64,000 nucleotides of DNA, taken from positions 15,307,575 to 15,371,574 of the forward strand of contig NC_064038.1 of assembly GCF_932526225.1 (NCBI RefSeq), given 5' to 3'. The notes below the pieces were generated by a model. That model was not told where the DNA came from and made no database searches. It saw only the letters and a list, made by a program, of their open reading frames with translations. A program made the translations under genes and the position numbers. Of this stretch, positions 21,869 through 32,667 are shown one piece after another. The first letter of the stretch is position 1, and the number at the start of each line of letters is the position of its first letter. This DNA comes from Nematostella vectensis (lineage: Eukaryota > Cnidaria > Anthozoa > Actiniaria > Edwardsiidae).

Positions 21869-22264
21869 CTCAAGACTACAATAAAATGACGATAAAAACA
21901 TTGCTTAATTTGGTGCAATTGAAGCAACGCTTACATTCGCGAGTTCCTAATAATGATTGGTTACAGTTGGACAGCTAGATTTTAACTTTTCGTGATATGC
22001 AGGTGCTCTGGCTATCAAATTTGTATATTTATTTGCGAGAGCTTGGGGGGACTAGTACTACATGTATAAGAAGTAAGTAATAAAGGTACAAATTTCGGTT
22101 TCTCACTAATGGCGGACTGCTTTGTTTATTTAGAAATGTTTATTTCTCGTATTGATTTTGACAATAACTTGACCCGAAAGTAAAGACCTAGTATATGGGA
22201 ACCATCCTGATATGTGTATAAAATCAGGAACAACTCTCTACATATATAAACAGAACTTAACAGT

Positions 22265-22508
22265 AAATTCCGTTCTTTTATTTATTTGCCAAAGTTGTAT
22301 CCAAAAAGACTAGGCTCTTTTCCCAATTTCTCCTTTTAATCAGCAGATCACGATTACTTCTGCATATGTATGCGCTTGTGTTGTGTACACAGAAATCTAA
22401 ACGCTCAAGTTCACTTCGAACGCTGAAAGTCGAGGAGCGCTGGCTATCCACAAGATACCGTTCGTAATCTTTCTCAATTACCCTCTTACAAAGAATACAG
22501 GTATACAT
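22265..22508 (-). pseudogene. Small Cys-containing ORF, possible exon of a multicopy gene
   Basis: It reads YTCILCKRVIEKDYE at the start and YICRSNRDLLIKRRNW later. The first Cys pair is intact, but the second (C..S where C..C would be expected) is not. A paired-Cys domain of this shape could be a zinc finger. No start or splice context is convincing. The surroundings 21869-23405 hold only AT-rich sequence. Confidence 0.3.
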
Positions 22509-23405
22509 TAACAGAGTAAAAACGAAGGAATGTGCACTTGGAAAGTAGCAGCATTAAAGGGCGATGCTGGAATGTTTGTTTTGCAAAAAACCTGAATATA
22601 AGAAAACCCATGCAGAGCTGTCTATTTTTCTTATAAATGTAATCCTAGCTTTGTTATATGAACAGATCTACCTTACTTATACGGTAAAACCTAACTTTCT
22701 ATATAAATAGATCTACCTTTGTTATAAGGCTAAATCTAAATTCCTTATATAGGTAGATCTCCCTCGGCTTAACTTGACTTCTTTATATGAAATGAAGTAG
22801 CCTCCTTGAGGTCTTTACCATGAAAAGGAAACAGAGACGTAAGATTCTTCACTCCGCGTGTGAGAGTGAGAAAGAAAAGTAAGTGAAGGAAAGAACAGAG
22901 AATAAAGGAACGGAAAGGTTTCTTTACTAGCTCTCCGCTTGCTTGGCCTTCGTGTTGATTTTCACACGGATGCAACATGAGCGCTTTAGTCTCTGCTTCC
23001 TTTTCTGTCTCCGTTTTCTGCCCAGTCTTTATAAAGGTAAACGTGACATCCTTTTTATAGAGACCTTAAGATACCCCGATTCTAGCACTCGGGTACAGGT
23101 TGCACCATTTTGAACTTATTAAATGATGACATCATCGCGATATTCCCTAAAAGCTAGTCGTTTTTACTGTGTAGCAGCTGGGGTCTGCACGTAAGTTATC
23201 TACAGGTAGATATACACAAACGGGTAAGGCTTTCGATTTCTTTCTCCTTTTTTTCACCAGTAAAGTACATAAACTATCTTATAAACACTATTTTAAACGA
23301 TTTTCAAAATGTTTTTTTAAGGTCTCTATTGATAAACCCTTCTGTCGGGTGTCGAATGGTCCCTTATTGTCATACAAAACATGACGACTTTTGGTATCAT
23401 TTCAG

Positions 23406-23505
23406 GTCATATTTCAAGCGTTCTCAACCGGTCCAGCGCTAGCATTAGATGACGTGTCATTCCTAGAGACACAGTGTGAAGACATGCCTTGGACACCTTA
23501 TGCGG
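23406..23505 (+). CDS. Exon J (MAM domain 3, end)
   Basis: The exon lies between ATTTCAG and GTAAAG, phase 0 in and phase 1 out. It reads VIFQAFSTGPALALDDVSF and then ETQC, the usual MAM ending with the DD turn and the last cysteine. Confidence 0.9.
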
Positions 23506-24543
23506 GTAAAGCCAACCATTCTCAAGTTTCTATGAGTACTATGTTATAATATAAAAATATGGCAAGGAATCTAAATACAGTCATTATTTACATTATCTAG
23601 CGCCTGGTGGAAAGGGCTTAGGGAAGTGCCTTATTTTTTAACAGATATTCAGATAAATTCCATACCTCTTAAAAGTCTGGAATTTTAAATTTTGCCTCAG
23701 ACCCTTTACACATTGCGTCCTGGTGAAGAAAGCCATAAGACGGCTTAGCGCTCTGTGACAGCTAAAAAAAGCGGTGTTACAACTGCTGATATTTCGTTTA
23801 TTTACTGTGCGCTGATCAGATCGTCTATCGGATATACTTTGGATTTTTCGCTGGTTTACGTAAACATCTTAATGATCAATATGAGAACATTAAGAAGAGG
23901 GCCTCAACTATCATCTGGCCTGGAATGAAGTATTGTAGACGTGTTTATAAGTGTAAGAAATTCATAACTAAGATTAAGCATTATCATCATCATTGATATC
24001 GGCGTCAACGTCGTTGTCGTTGTGTTTTTTATATGTTTTTTTACTAATCGAGAGCTCGTCAATTGGGCTTTTTGATTCTATTGGAATAGTTTTATGGTAT
24101 AGCTATGCGACTTGGTTTTTGTGGTCATCGCGCGTACCAGACCAGTTATCCAGGCGTTGATGGGGGAACGTACTGTGGGCTCACAAAAACAAGCTGGAAA
24201 TCTAGCACAGTGGTGTTAAGGCGGAAGTTCAATTTCGAAAACATTCGCGAAATAAAACCCAAGAAAAAGTGTAGATATGCATGAGACAACGGCGGTCCCA
24301 GTCTTTAAACTATCTGTATTCGAACACGACGGTACGACTAATTTGGGAAAGCTGTTGCAATAATCTTGATAAAGTTTGGAAAATAATACATTAAATGTAT
24401 TTTTGGTGGTTGTTTTAATATTAGTTCTTATAATTCTACTTTCAACCTGGTTAAAACAATAACAGAGCTATGGCTGACAATGGCTGTCCAAGTTAAGTCT
24501 AAAAGGGTAATACTACACAAATAGCAATTAATTTATTCTTCAG

Positions 24544-24700
24544 GATTTTTTTTTCCTCCTCCGCGTCCGAAATGCAGCGAGAGCCTTGGAATGCAGGACT
24601 TCAAAATCCCCGACTCAGCAATAACAGCCTCTACAAACACAGAATACGCGCGTTATGGCCGATTGCACTTGAAGGAAGCGTGGTGGTTCTTATTAAAAGG
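24544..24700 (+). CDS. Exon K (start of F5/8C discoidin domain)
   Basis: It begins after TTCTTCAG in phase 1 and ends before GTGAGT in phase 2. It reads CSESLGMQDFKIPDSAITAS and then YGRLHLKEAWW, the N-terminal strands of an F5/8 type C domain (C...LGM..G.I.D..I.AS). The odd FFFPPP at the exon start comes from a pyrimidine-rich run and may mean the acceptor is misplaced. No exon finishing the domain was found before the Polinton at 25320, so the gene either continues beyond the 32-kb element or was cut by it. Confidence 0.75.
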
Positions 24701-25319
24701 GTGAGTCGTCACTTTGCCATCCCCATCACAGGCGCGTGCCTAGGGAGGAGGGTGGTGCCTAGGAGCAGGAGGGTGAGTCATCACTTTTCCATACCATAGA
24801 CATAGATATATATTTATCAGTCATCGAGTACGCAAGCATGTACATGGATGAGTCTCCAAAAAGCAAAAAGGAAACGTTTGATGATGTTATCTTCAATGGC
24901 GTCCATTAACGAGCCTTTCGCTTGGGAATGTTTTTACTTTTATTGTTTTAGAAAAGCTATAAAGAGCGACACTGCTGTAAGTTGGGTTTCGTGTTCGTTT
25001 TATCGTTCCTTTTATTCTCTTATGCTGGGAATTTATTTGAGATGCTTTCCACGCCCGTTTTGCATATTTGGTAGATACTGTTTTCAGGTGTAGGCTCTGG
25101 CATGGCGGCCTGCTTCGATAAAGGGTGCTAAAACTTAGTTTGAGTTTAGATGCGGCTGCCCTTTGGGTTCGTGTAACATTCCGCCATTCAATGTTTTGGA
25201 GATTTTAGAGTCAAAAAAAAAATTGAACGTGATCCTCATGTTAAACTTCCCTTATAGAAAGAAAACATAAAATGCACACCCTTTTTAATTTGTACTTTTT
25301 GTCTTTCTTATTTTGCGTT
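24701..25319. other. Intron / Polinton left flank, no feature seen
   Basis: No exon is recognised. A short local repeat of GGGTGAGTCGTCACTTTGCC recurs at 24771 with changes. The last six bases, TGCGTT (25314-25319), form the left target-site duplicate of the Polinton. Confidence 0.5.
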
Positions 25320-25740
25320 AGTAGTATAGGGGGGATGACCAGGAGAATTTATGCATGAGCTTATATTATGCATGAGAGTAGGGTGTGGTTTTTTTTCATT
25401 TTTACTTTCATTTTTTTTTCATTATCACTTTTTATTTAGGTTTAATATATTCGAGAGGACTGAGTGTTAATGTATTCAGTCAAGATAACTTTAATATATT
25501 CCAATAGTTAGGGAGGGGATATTGTTGTGGAGACTGGGGAGAGATGTGTACTGCGTGAGTGTTACTGATCCAACAGAACCGTCCGAGTGGTAGCTCAAAT
25601 ATAAGGCATCGAGAACAATGGCGACCAATCAGAGCGAAGATGAGACTAGTAAAACCGGTTTATACAATAGGGCATATGGCGACCAATCAGAGCGAGGATG
25701 AGACTAGTAAAACTGGTTTATACAATATAGGAGGGGGAGG
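25320..25740 (+). repeat. Polinton left terminal inverted repeat
   Basis: It matches the reverse complement of 57340-57709. It contains a 54-bp direct duplication (GCGACCAATCAGAGCGA at 25620 and 25679, each followed by GATGAGACTAGTAAAAC). The inner end is blurred because the two termini carry different duplications. Confidence 0.88.
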
Positions 25741-25857
25741 GGGTGGGAAGGGATTAAGAAAAGAAATGAAATGCAAACGATTCAGAGTGAATACCAATGA
25801 CTTTATTCAAATTATATACAGTTGAAAAGATGTTTTTTTTTTTTTTTTAATTTTCCA

Positions 25858-26262
25858 TTACTTAAAGTATAGAGGCGTGTAGACTGTGTTTGGATTGTAA
25901 GCTGTGCTTTGATTGTAGACTGTGTTTGGCGTGTAGAAGTTATCAATAGGCTGTTCATCTCCCCATTGGAAATATTTGCACTTGTCCTTTTGTCTGCAGC
26001 TGAAGTAGGGTCTTCCAGGATTCTTCACTGATCTTGATATCCTGAGTGTTGGTACTTTATCGTGTTTACATAGGATCTTCGTTCCACTTTTGCACACTTT
26101 GTAGAGTGGGATGACTTTCTCATGTAGAGCTTGTTTGTAGTAGTGTAGATCATTCTCGTTGCAGAAGAAAGGGCATTCTTTCCAGTCACTACATCTTACA
26201 TATCTACCACTTTCAGCCACGTGGGTTTCAGTGTCTTTGTTGCAGAGTTCGCACTTGTTCAT
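25858..26262 (-). CDS. GRF zinc-finger protein of the Polinton
   Basis: The ATG at 26262 opens a frame with an N-terminal Cys block (CELCNKDTETH, then CSDWKECPFFC) and a C-terminal GRF-type finger: CKHDKVPTLRIS, then NPGRPYFSCRQ, then CKYFQWGDE. GRF fingers bind single-stranded nucleic acid and are common in topoisomerases and repair nucleases. Here they probably serve replication or packaging. The frame is intact and is the last gene before the left repeat. The C-terminus is rich in NTVY repeats. An upstream non-ATG extension to 26334 exists, but ATG at 26262 is preferred. Confidence 0.75.
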   Translation of the reverse strand: MNKCELCNKDTETHVAESGRYVRCSDWKECPFFCNENDLHYYKQALHEKVIPLYKVCKSGTKILCKHDKVPTLRISRSVKNPGRPYFSCRQKDKCKYFQWGDEQPIDNFYTPNTVYNQSTAYNPNTVYTPLYFK

Positions 26263-26338
26263 GTTGAGATATCGGGTTGATCTGTTAACTGATGTTATCT
26301 TGTTCAGACTGAGTTTATATACATTATCACACAATACA

Positions 26339-26707
26339 TCAAACTTGATTATCCGGTTGTCCTAAGCATCTATCCACCTCATCGACTCCATTAATAATGC
26401 AATCCATCCATGCCCAGCAGGTTTTGCAGAACTGGTTTGGTAAGAGAACAGCATTTTCAATGTAGGCCCGCACTTCCTCCTGGGACATTTTGTCAATCCA
26501 TTCTTGCTCACAAGGGTGGAGTAAGCCAAGGAAATCTAGTAGATCCTGCCATAGCCAATACGCTCTTTCAGTATATTTGTTTAAACCCTTCACAGCCTTT
26601 TCTATACGTTGTAGAAGCACGTTCTCGTTGCATAGGGTAAATGGTTCTGCTTTAGTAATGTCGTCAATACTCTCATAATGTCGTCGATACTCTTTCATAC
26701 ATATCAA
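26339..26707 (-). CDS. Small Polinton accessory protein, unrecognised
   Basis: 122 codons with no internal stop, on the same strand as its neighbours and tightly spaced to the GRF gene. It is tryptophan- and cysteine-rich in the C-terminal half (AYWLWQDLL, FCKTCWAWMDC) with a helical N-terminus. No membrane segment. No function can be assigned. Its intactness beside broken neighbours may be chance in a short gene. Confidence 0.6.
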   Translation of the reverse strand: MICMKEYRRHYESIDDITKAEPFTLCNENVLLQRIEKAVKGLNKYTERAYWLWQDLLDFLGLLHPCEQEWIDKMSQEEVRAYIENAVLLPNQFCKTCWAWMDCIINGVDEVDRCLGQPDNQV

Positions 26708-26741
26708 ACTTGATCAACTATTGATCAATATTACTATTGCT

Positions 26742-27262
26742 TTAGTAAGCTTCCCATTTTCTATTGCTTTGTAACCTAGCCACCAGGGGAGTCCTGGTGT
26801 TACTTTGTTGTTTTTTATTTCTTCTTGTAGGGGTTAGAAGGCTTTCATCCGCTTTGTAGGGGTTCTCAGGGTGTTTTCTCCTTTTAACAGGGGTTTTAGG
26901 TTTACCCTCCTTAGACTGTTGTGCCCTAAGAGGTGTGTCTTGGGGATTATCAAATTTTAAGCTGGGTCTATAACTTGGTATTGAGGAGTAGGTGGGAGGG
27001 GTTGTAGCGTTTCTGTTACTACGGTAGGTGTTACTGTGTTTTCAGCTTTCATTTGATTTACCATCCCTCTAGATCTATGTAATAACTGTTCTAGTAGTAA
27101 CACCTTTTCATCGTCTGGTAGCATTGAGTTTCTTATGCTTTCCATTTCTTGATCTAATCTTGTCAAAGCAGGTAGCTGAGGGGGAGATGTTACCCTATGT
27201 TTCATTTCTATGCTTTTCATCAACTGTTCGGGGATAAGCATCATCTTTTGTGAGTGTTTCAT
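26742..27262 (-). pseudogene. Polinton accessory protein, one frameshift
   Basis: ATG at 27262 overlaps the TGA of the upstream gene (ATGA, 27259-27262). The first 100 codons are polar and helical (EKVLLLEQLLHRSRGMVNQM). At a frame change near 26960 the protein continues in the next frame with a basic proline-rich tail (TPLRAQQSKEGKPKTPVKRR) to a stop at 26742. The role is unknown. Confidence 0.55.
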
Positions 27263-27650
27263 TTTAAAAGTTTTCCTAGTAAACTAGAAGCTAACGGTGC
27301 TATTATAGAGGCTAAAGCTTCTAGAAAACCCCTTTCTGGTTTAGAACTTCTTTTTTCTTTTTTAAACTTGGTGTTTTTTGCGTCAGGAATAGGAGCTTTG
27401 ACTTGTGCGGCTTCAGGCGCTTAAATGACTTAGTAGGTACCATTACATTCCCTTTAAGAACATTGAGAGCCACCTCTCCAATCGCTTCCATTTGTTGCTT
27501 GTTAGCAGTTGCTATGATATCTTTTCTAGCTTTTCCCCTGCTCTTAAAACAGGTACAAAGAAAAGTTAAATGTCTATCGAGTCTAGACTTGGTGTGAACA
27601 GTTCTTCTATTCCCTCGTTTCTTGGTTGTCGATTTATTTCTACTTCCCAT
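27259..27650 (-). pseudogene. Basic Polinton protein with hydrophobic C-terminus, one frameshift
   Basis: The N-terminus is strongly basic (KKRGNRRTVHTKSRLDRH). A conserved-looking core KKQQ/NKQQMEAIGEVALNVLKG follows, and after a frame change near 27325 a hydrophobic helix (FLEALASIIAPLASSLLG) runs to the TGA that overlaps the next start. The shape (basic head, hydrophobic or amphipathic tail) suits a minor virion protein. I do not know a family name. Confidence 0.55.
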
Positions 27651-27722
27651 ACTTTTTATCCCGATGTGGGTTCTCTGATGTCTCGTAGTTAACTAAGCTC
27701 TAATGGAATTGGTTGGTCTGTT

Positions 27723-28368
27723 TTATCTGTTTTTTTTTTTATTATTCACATAAATTACTGGGTAGGAATCCTTGTTAGGTATTACGTTAGTACGTAAACG
27801 TTGAATTTGAGGGGTACGTGGATGTAGATCCATCATGAGATAGCCAAATGGTTGAGATGTTGCGTCTTGGAAACTCTCCATCACATCGGGAACGTGCCCT
27901 GAAAATGCTTGCTGTGCTAGTGTTCGTAATCCTAACTTATCCCTAGGATTATTGAAAACTATAATGTAATGGGAGTTCAAAGATATACTGCGCGATAATT
28001 TACCAGGTGGGAATAGGTTCTGCGTCAGATAAATACACGTTACATCACAATGGTGGGATATTTTGGTGAATAGATCCAGTCTACATTCATCATCCCACAG
28101 TTTCTCATGAGGTCATCCAAAATCAATAAACCTGGACGAGAATTTGTTGGGAACAGATTTGGAATGTCCTTCTATAAACGTCACAAGGTTTCTCATTTCC
28201 TCGAAGCTCTCTTGCCATTGACCATAACAGTAAACTACTTTACGTAAAGGTTTTTCGAAAAGAGTGTTGAGTGTTTTTATGATGGATAATTTTTTTAGTG
28301 AACGTTGTTTTCCCACTCTGACTAGGGCCCGATATGATGATACTACTAGGACATTTAAAACAGTACAT
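27723..28368 (-). pseudogene. FtsK/HerA (A32-like) genome-packaging ATPase
   Basis: The Walker A block IIISGPSQSGKTTF is visible around 28320-28360, the Walker B block LLILDDLM around 28110-28130, and the C-terminal part NPRDKLGLRTLAQQAFSG (27940) and HPRTPQIQRLRTNVIP follow. These sit in three frames, so at least two frameshifts break the gene. Polintons use this ATPase to pump DNA into capsids. It lies between the protease and the basic protein, as in other Polintons. Confidence 0.82.
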
Positions 28369-28461
28369 GTTGCCACCACGAGAGGTTCTCAGTTATTAAC
28401 CCTAGATGCAACCCCCATACCCTTTTAATAGAACAGAAAGAGTACTTTAATGAAAATATGT

Positions 28462-28989
28462 TTATTGATTACGATAACGTTTAAAAGTTACACAGGTTTG
28501 ATTTTTGTCTACATTACTGAATCTATTCGAAAATACAGTAGAATTGAAATAACGATGTATGACTCTAGCTACTTGAACATCATTCCATCGTGTGTCAAAT
28601 TTTCTAAATTTTCTTTGAATAGTCCGTAAATCAATATTACGTGCCCTATGAAGAAGGTAATACAAGCAATAGTCTCCGCATGTATCAGATGTGAGTCCTT
28701 GGAGTGGCATATCGTTGTAAATTGTTACTTCTCTCTTTAGATAATCCTCCATGCCATACGTCTCTTGTGTTATACCATAGCTACAAAAGAACTCGCTCTC
28801 TTCCTTAGACATAGAGTACATGGCAACCCAATGAGTGCCAGGTAGATCGTGTTCATCGGTATTAGCAATCAACGCTGCAGGGTATGTGTTTAAGATAGGC
28901 AGTCTATCTTTTGGAAAAACCCCATACATAATATGTTCGAGGACAGGGTCTTGCAGTGATACATCCCATAACTCTTGTGTAGTATGCAT
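28462..28989 (-). CDS. Adenain-like cysteine protease
   Basis: 175 codons, no internal stop. The catalytic His sits in LPGTHWVAMYS and the catalytic Cys in TSDTCGDYCLYYLLH. The spacing and the glycine before the histidine fit the adenovirus protease/Ulp1 clan. In Polintons this protease matures capsid proteins. It lies directly downstream of the capsid gene. The frame is intact, unlike its neighbours. The size is normal for the family. Confidence 0.85.
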   Translation of the reverse strand: MHTTQELWDVSLQDPVLEHIMYGVFPKDRLPILNTYPAALIANTDEHDLPGTHWVAMYSMSKEESEFFCSYGITQETYGMEDYLKREVTIYNDMPLQGLTSDTCGDYCLYYLLHRARNIDLRTIQRKFRKFDTRWNDVQVARVIHRYFNSTVFSNRFSNVDKNQTCVTFKRYRNQ

Positions 28990-28997
28990 TTTTCCGT

Positions 28998-30311
28998 TTA
29001 TGTTCCCTGAGACAGATCGTTGATCACTCTCCTATTACCGTCTATCTCCAAATGATTTTGAAACTCAGCGTACACGATTAAATTCAGCAATGCCTCAGTA
29101 TCTTTCGCAAACGTCATGTAAAGGTTAACGTTCCCCGTTCTGTGTGTTATCAGGTGGTCAGGGTGACCGCTTCCCGCTGGTGTGAGGTCTAGTCGCATAA
29201 GCGCATATCCATTTTCCCATTCTTCCCTGTCTATGTCTAGGCCATGACCACAATTCATCTCCCCACTTCCAGAACAGTGTATTGTAACCATCAATATTCT
29301 TTCCACCACTCAAATCAATGAGTGAGTATGGTGCTTCTTCCCCATTCACAGTTACTCTGAATGCGTCTAGATCATGTAGCTGGAAATTCAAGGGGTTTCT
29401 AGCAAAGTTTCCGTTGAATGCATCGTTCCTTACCACAACAAACACGAAACACTGTGGTATGAGCCCATTGCACAAATGCGTTTCTATGTGGTTCATCACA
29501 CCCCTCGCAACGATTCTTGAATGCGTGGGTGTTCTCGTCAATGTGTAAACTGCAGGAAGTACCTTAGGCCCCGACATTATTTTTACGTGATTAAGCCTGG
29601 TGCTATCGGACACGCGTACGGTGCGTACGCGGAGCATGCTTGAGACGATTTTCAGTCTACAGTTAATAGGGTCTTCACCTCCCATAATTACGAATGCGTC
29701 GCTGTTTAGATTGATTCTTACTTTTATTTTCATCCCATCTAGCAGTAATTTATCAATATTGAACACATCGCAGAGTGGTACACCAACCATACCCTCTTCC
29801 GCACTACCCCTAGTGAACGTCCCTCTCTTTTTTAGACCAGGATTGGTAGTTGCGGTGTTATTTGTTGCATCAAAATTATCAGCTTTGTCTTTGTAATAGA
29901 GGGATTTGGTCAAATAGGAATTTTTGACTTGATCTGTAAAGTTGAGAAGTGTCTTGATATAACTGTTGTAAGCTTGGGTATCTGATTGCTCCGTAACTAA
30001 GGTATCGTTGATTTTGATGGTGAATTGTTTGATCATGGAGTAGAGGGCATTATGTGAGTGTATTTACCATCACCAATTGATTCTCCATTATCGCGTTTAA
30101 CAATCTTTACTACAAACTTTAGTTCAGTCGTATTAATATCTATGTAATCAGCTAGAGGTTTCATAACAAACTCTATAGGGTTTATTTCACTCTGAATAGG
30201 TTCATAATCTACCCATTTGCTTCTAACGATAGAAACATCTGTTAGGGGTACTTGGAATATGTTTAAGCTTGAGTTTTCACCAGGGGCGGATAGTGAATGT
30301 GCACAGGACAT
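28998..30311 (-). pseudogene. Polinton major capsid protein (double jelly-roll type)
   Basis: It starts MSCAHSLSAPG at 30311, changes frame near 30035, runs on as IKQFTIKIND and so on to about 29160, then changes frame again and ends near 28998. Recognisable blocks include TFTRGSAEEGMVGVPLCDVF, FVFVVVRNDAFNGNFARNP, NVNLYMTFA and LNLIVYAEFQNHLEID. The final strand block (NLIVYAEF) and the position before the protease identify the main capsid protein. Total length (about 435 codons) is right for the family. Two frameshifts make it non-functional. Confidence 0.82.
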
Positions 30312-30314
30312 GAC

Positions 30315-30759
30315 TTAATCAAAGATGGTCTTCAGTCTACGAGTTGATGTTCTCTGCTTCTTGGTTGGAGGGGGACTGACCTTAGGGGCAGCTCTCTTTC
30401 TCTTTTGTAACCTTCTTCCATTACCTCGTTGAGTAATATCTCCCATAGCCCCCTTGAGAAAACCCTTCCCAGCAGCCAATTCTCTAGATTGAACTGAATT
30501 TTTTTAGACTCCCCCCGTTGACTACATCGTTAGCTATCTGCGTTCCAGCTTCCAGGCTAGCATTTAGCAATCTTTTCAACACTTTTTTAGCACCTGTTTT
30601 AAGAATAGGAGCAATTCTGAATAAGAAGCGGAACATACCCCCTACACCGTTGCCTCCTTGTCCATAGGGGTGCCGCCCTGAGTACACGCTTATAACACCT
30701 CTCCCAGACTGAGAGTAGGGAATCAGGGAATAGTTATAAGGATAGAAATTTCTATTCAT
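30315..30759 (-). pseudogene. Basic core-like (pX-type) virion protein
   Basis: It begins at 30759 with YPYNYSLIPYSQSG, then FRIAPILKTGAKKVLKRLL. After a frame change near 30483 comes a glycine- and arginine-rich tail (GKGFLKGAMGDITQRGNGRR and KKQRTSTRRLKTIFD) ending two bases before the capsid ATG. Basic, glycine-rich proteins with an amphipathic helix in this place resemble adenoviral core or pX proteins. That assignment is by analogy. Confidence 0.55.
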
Positions 30760-30771
30760 TGGAAAATCATA

Positions 30772-30849
30772 TTAGATAATAGCACGTCGTCGAAAGTGTA
30801 ATGCTACTCGAACAGCACCAGAAGTAAATGACACCAATTTTCCCGTATT
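30772..30849 (-). pseudogene. Penton-like gene A, 3' fragment (cut off by the nested element)
   Basis: This reads TGKLVSFTSGAVRVALHF and three more basic residues to a TAA, the C-terminal strand of the gene whose 5' part lies at 42433-43241. The nested element separates the two pieces exactly at the CGTATT duplication (30844-30849). Confidence 0.88.
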
Positions 30850-31125
30850 GGGGGGGACTGGGTGGTTTGAGTGAAACCCCCCTGGGGGCCGCGGCGGCCC
30901 CCTCCGACCCCCCAACCCCATGTTAGGCTTGGGAGGCGCGGCGCGCCCCACCGAGCCCACCAGCCCCGTCTCATGCAGATGAGGCCCCGCGTAGATTGCT
31001 AATTATCCATTTACGTCGGGACCACTTCGCGTAGATGGATAAATCTACGCAAAACCTACGGAGCGCGGAATAACGGCCGTAAATTCAAAGCCGCTGGCGT
31101 GTCGTTTAAACCTGAGTTTTACTCG
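30850..31125 (+). repeat. Nested element, left terminal inverted repeat
   Basis: It matches the reverse complement of 42149-42432 with few changes and a shorter G-run. It contains a perfect hairpin GCGTAGAT-GGATAA-ATCTACGC at 31029-31050. The stop codon of the adjacent minus-strand gene lies near its inner edge. Confidence 0.92.
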
Positions 31126-31740
31126 AACACCTCACTCCCGAACTCCTCGCGAATTTCTCGCAGCCTCTTTTTCATCTTTTCGAGTGTCTCCAGGGAGGGC
31201 CCTTTCCTGCTTTTTTTCTCACGCGGTGCGAGGCGGTGTCGAGCTCTGATAGCGGCCTTTAGCGCGTACTATCTCTCTTGTTCCTGAAGTATTAGCCGAA
31301 ACTCTTCGTCTGAGATATGCCCGTCCTGCAGAGCCTTAGAGACCTGCTCGCTGATCGAGTTTTTCTTACTCTCCGCTAAAACCATCGTGTCTTCGTGTTT
31401 ATCCACCTTGCTCGTAAGACCCCTAGAGACTACCCCCCGCGACCGCGCCCACGACACCGACCAGCCCAGCGACCCCTGCCAGCGGACCGCCGATCAGAAC
31501 CCCTATCCCACTCAGAGAGAACCCCACCCCGGCGCTGGAAAGCGCCCCTGCAGCGATGCCGGATGCCACAGACACAGCATGGGTAACGGCAAAGGCGCGC
31601 TTATACTTCTTCCGCACCTGTCGATGATGCGTCATATCGTTGTCTAGGATCGCCTGAGTGTCACATATTTTCTGGAGTCGGAAGCTTTGCACGTCGCCGC
31701 CGATGCTTGCCGGAGCGGTGGGCGTCATGTGCGTACCCAT
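31120..31740 (-). pseudogene. Small membrane protein of the nested element
   Basis: The frame from 31740 gives a soluble head (ILDNDMTHHRQVRKKYKRAF), then a glycine- and alanine-rich hydrophobic stretch of about 50 residues (SGIAAGALSSAGVGFSLSG and so on). After a frame change near 31430 comes an acidic helix (KALQDGHISDEEFRLILQE), a stop at 31269, and a basic coiled tail (LEKMKKRLREIREE) that ends at the inverted repeat. A two-pass glycine-zipper-like membrane protein with a cytoplasmic helix is likely. The family is unknown to me. At least one frameshift and one stop are present. Confidence 0.55.
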
Positions 31741-32667
31741 TGGGGAGCCTTCCTATGGGTACTGGCCACAGCAACTCAACTTTGCGGTCTGGTGCGCAAC
31801 CGCCGGATGTGGGGTGTCCCTAGTCGACCCCGCTTTCGCCACGCTCCCCTCTGTCATCAGGGGATTTCTAAGGTTTCACGTCTACTTTACCACCCGGAGG
31901 ATACTCTACGAGCTCGGCACCCCCCTGCCTGGCGACAGCCCGCAAAAAAGGTAACCCCTACAAGAAGGCCGCTTTCGAGCGTCTATGTATAGAGTTCGGT
32001 TTGCCGCGTAAGCCGGACTTCCGATGGAAAGGCGGGCGGAACCACGGGCTAGGCGATGTGTTTTTGTTCTACCCGTGGGAGGGGTATCGCAACGTGCACG
32101 TGATCCGTGCACACAGTGCACACAGTGCTTGGCGCGCAGGTAAACATCCGTTCCTCTATCGCGGGGGCCGGTGGGCCGGCCATGGAGGCGCAGGCGGAGT
32201 TCACGAAGCTACTTGAAGACGCGATCATAGAAAACGACATCGCTCAAAGCGTGCAAAGGTACCAGTTAGCCGTGCAGGAGGCCAAGGTGAGGCTGAGTCT
32301 TGCGGTCGCACCAGGAGTGTGGCTGATGCCGAGCGATCTGGTCATAAACACGCAAAGCGTCGTGGGTTACAACAATAAGCTGCAGAAAGCCACGGACTCC
32401 ATGACGCTCGGCGCAAACGCGATCAACACCGAGACGAAGCCAGTCGGTGCTCATAACATGGCCGGTGGGCATCCTAAGGTGCAACACGTGACTGACCCTG
32501 GGATCGACCGCGTGCCGTCCCGGCGGCGAAGCAAGGCTTCCGTCCCTGCGAAGAAGCACGCAGAAGGCGCGGCCCCTGCCCCCTCTCCACGTACGCACGC
32601 TGCGCATGGCATGACTGCCGCCGGACCGGGCGAAAAGAGTGACCACACCGCCCTCAGGGCGGGGTAG
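31727..32667 (+). pseudogene. Unrecognised structural-type protein of the nested element, frameshifted
   Basis: Three consecutive frames form one protein. LNFAVWCATAGCGVS and LRFHVYFTTRRILYELG come first. FERLCIEFGLPRKPDFRW and NHGLGDVFLFY follow in the second frame. LGAQVNIRSSIAGAGGP, VQRYQLAVQEAKVRLSLAVA and VVGYNNKLQKATDSM come last. Frame changes lie near 31950 and 32110. The order before the capsid gene suggests a virion protein. The function is unknown. Its start codon overlaps that of the divergent gene in a shared CATG (31726-31729). Its 3' end overlaps the convergent gene by about 200 bp. Confidence 0.5.
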
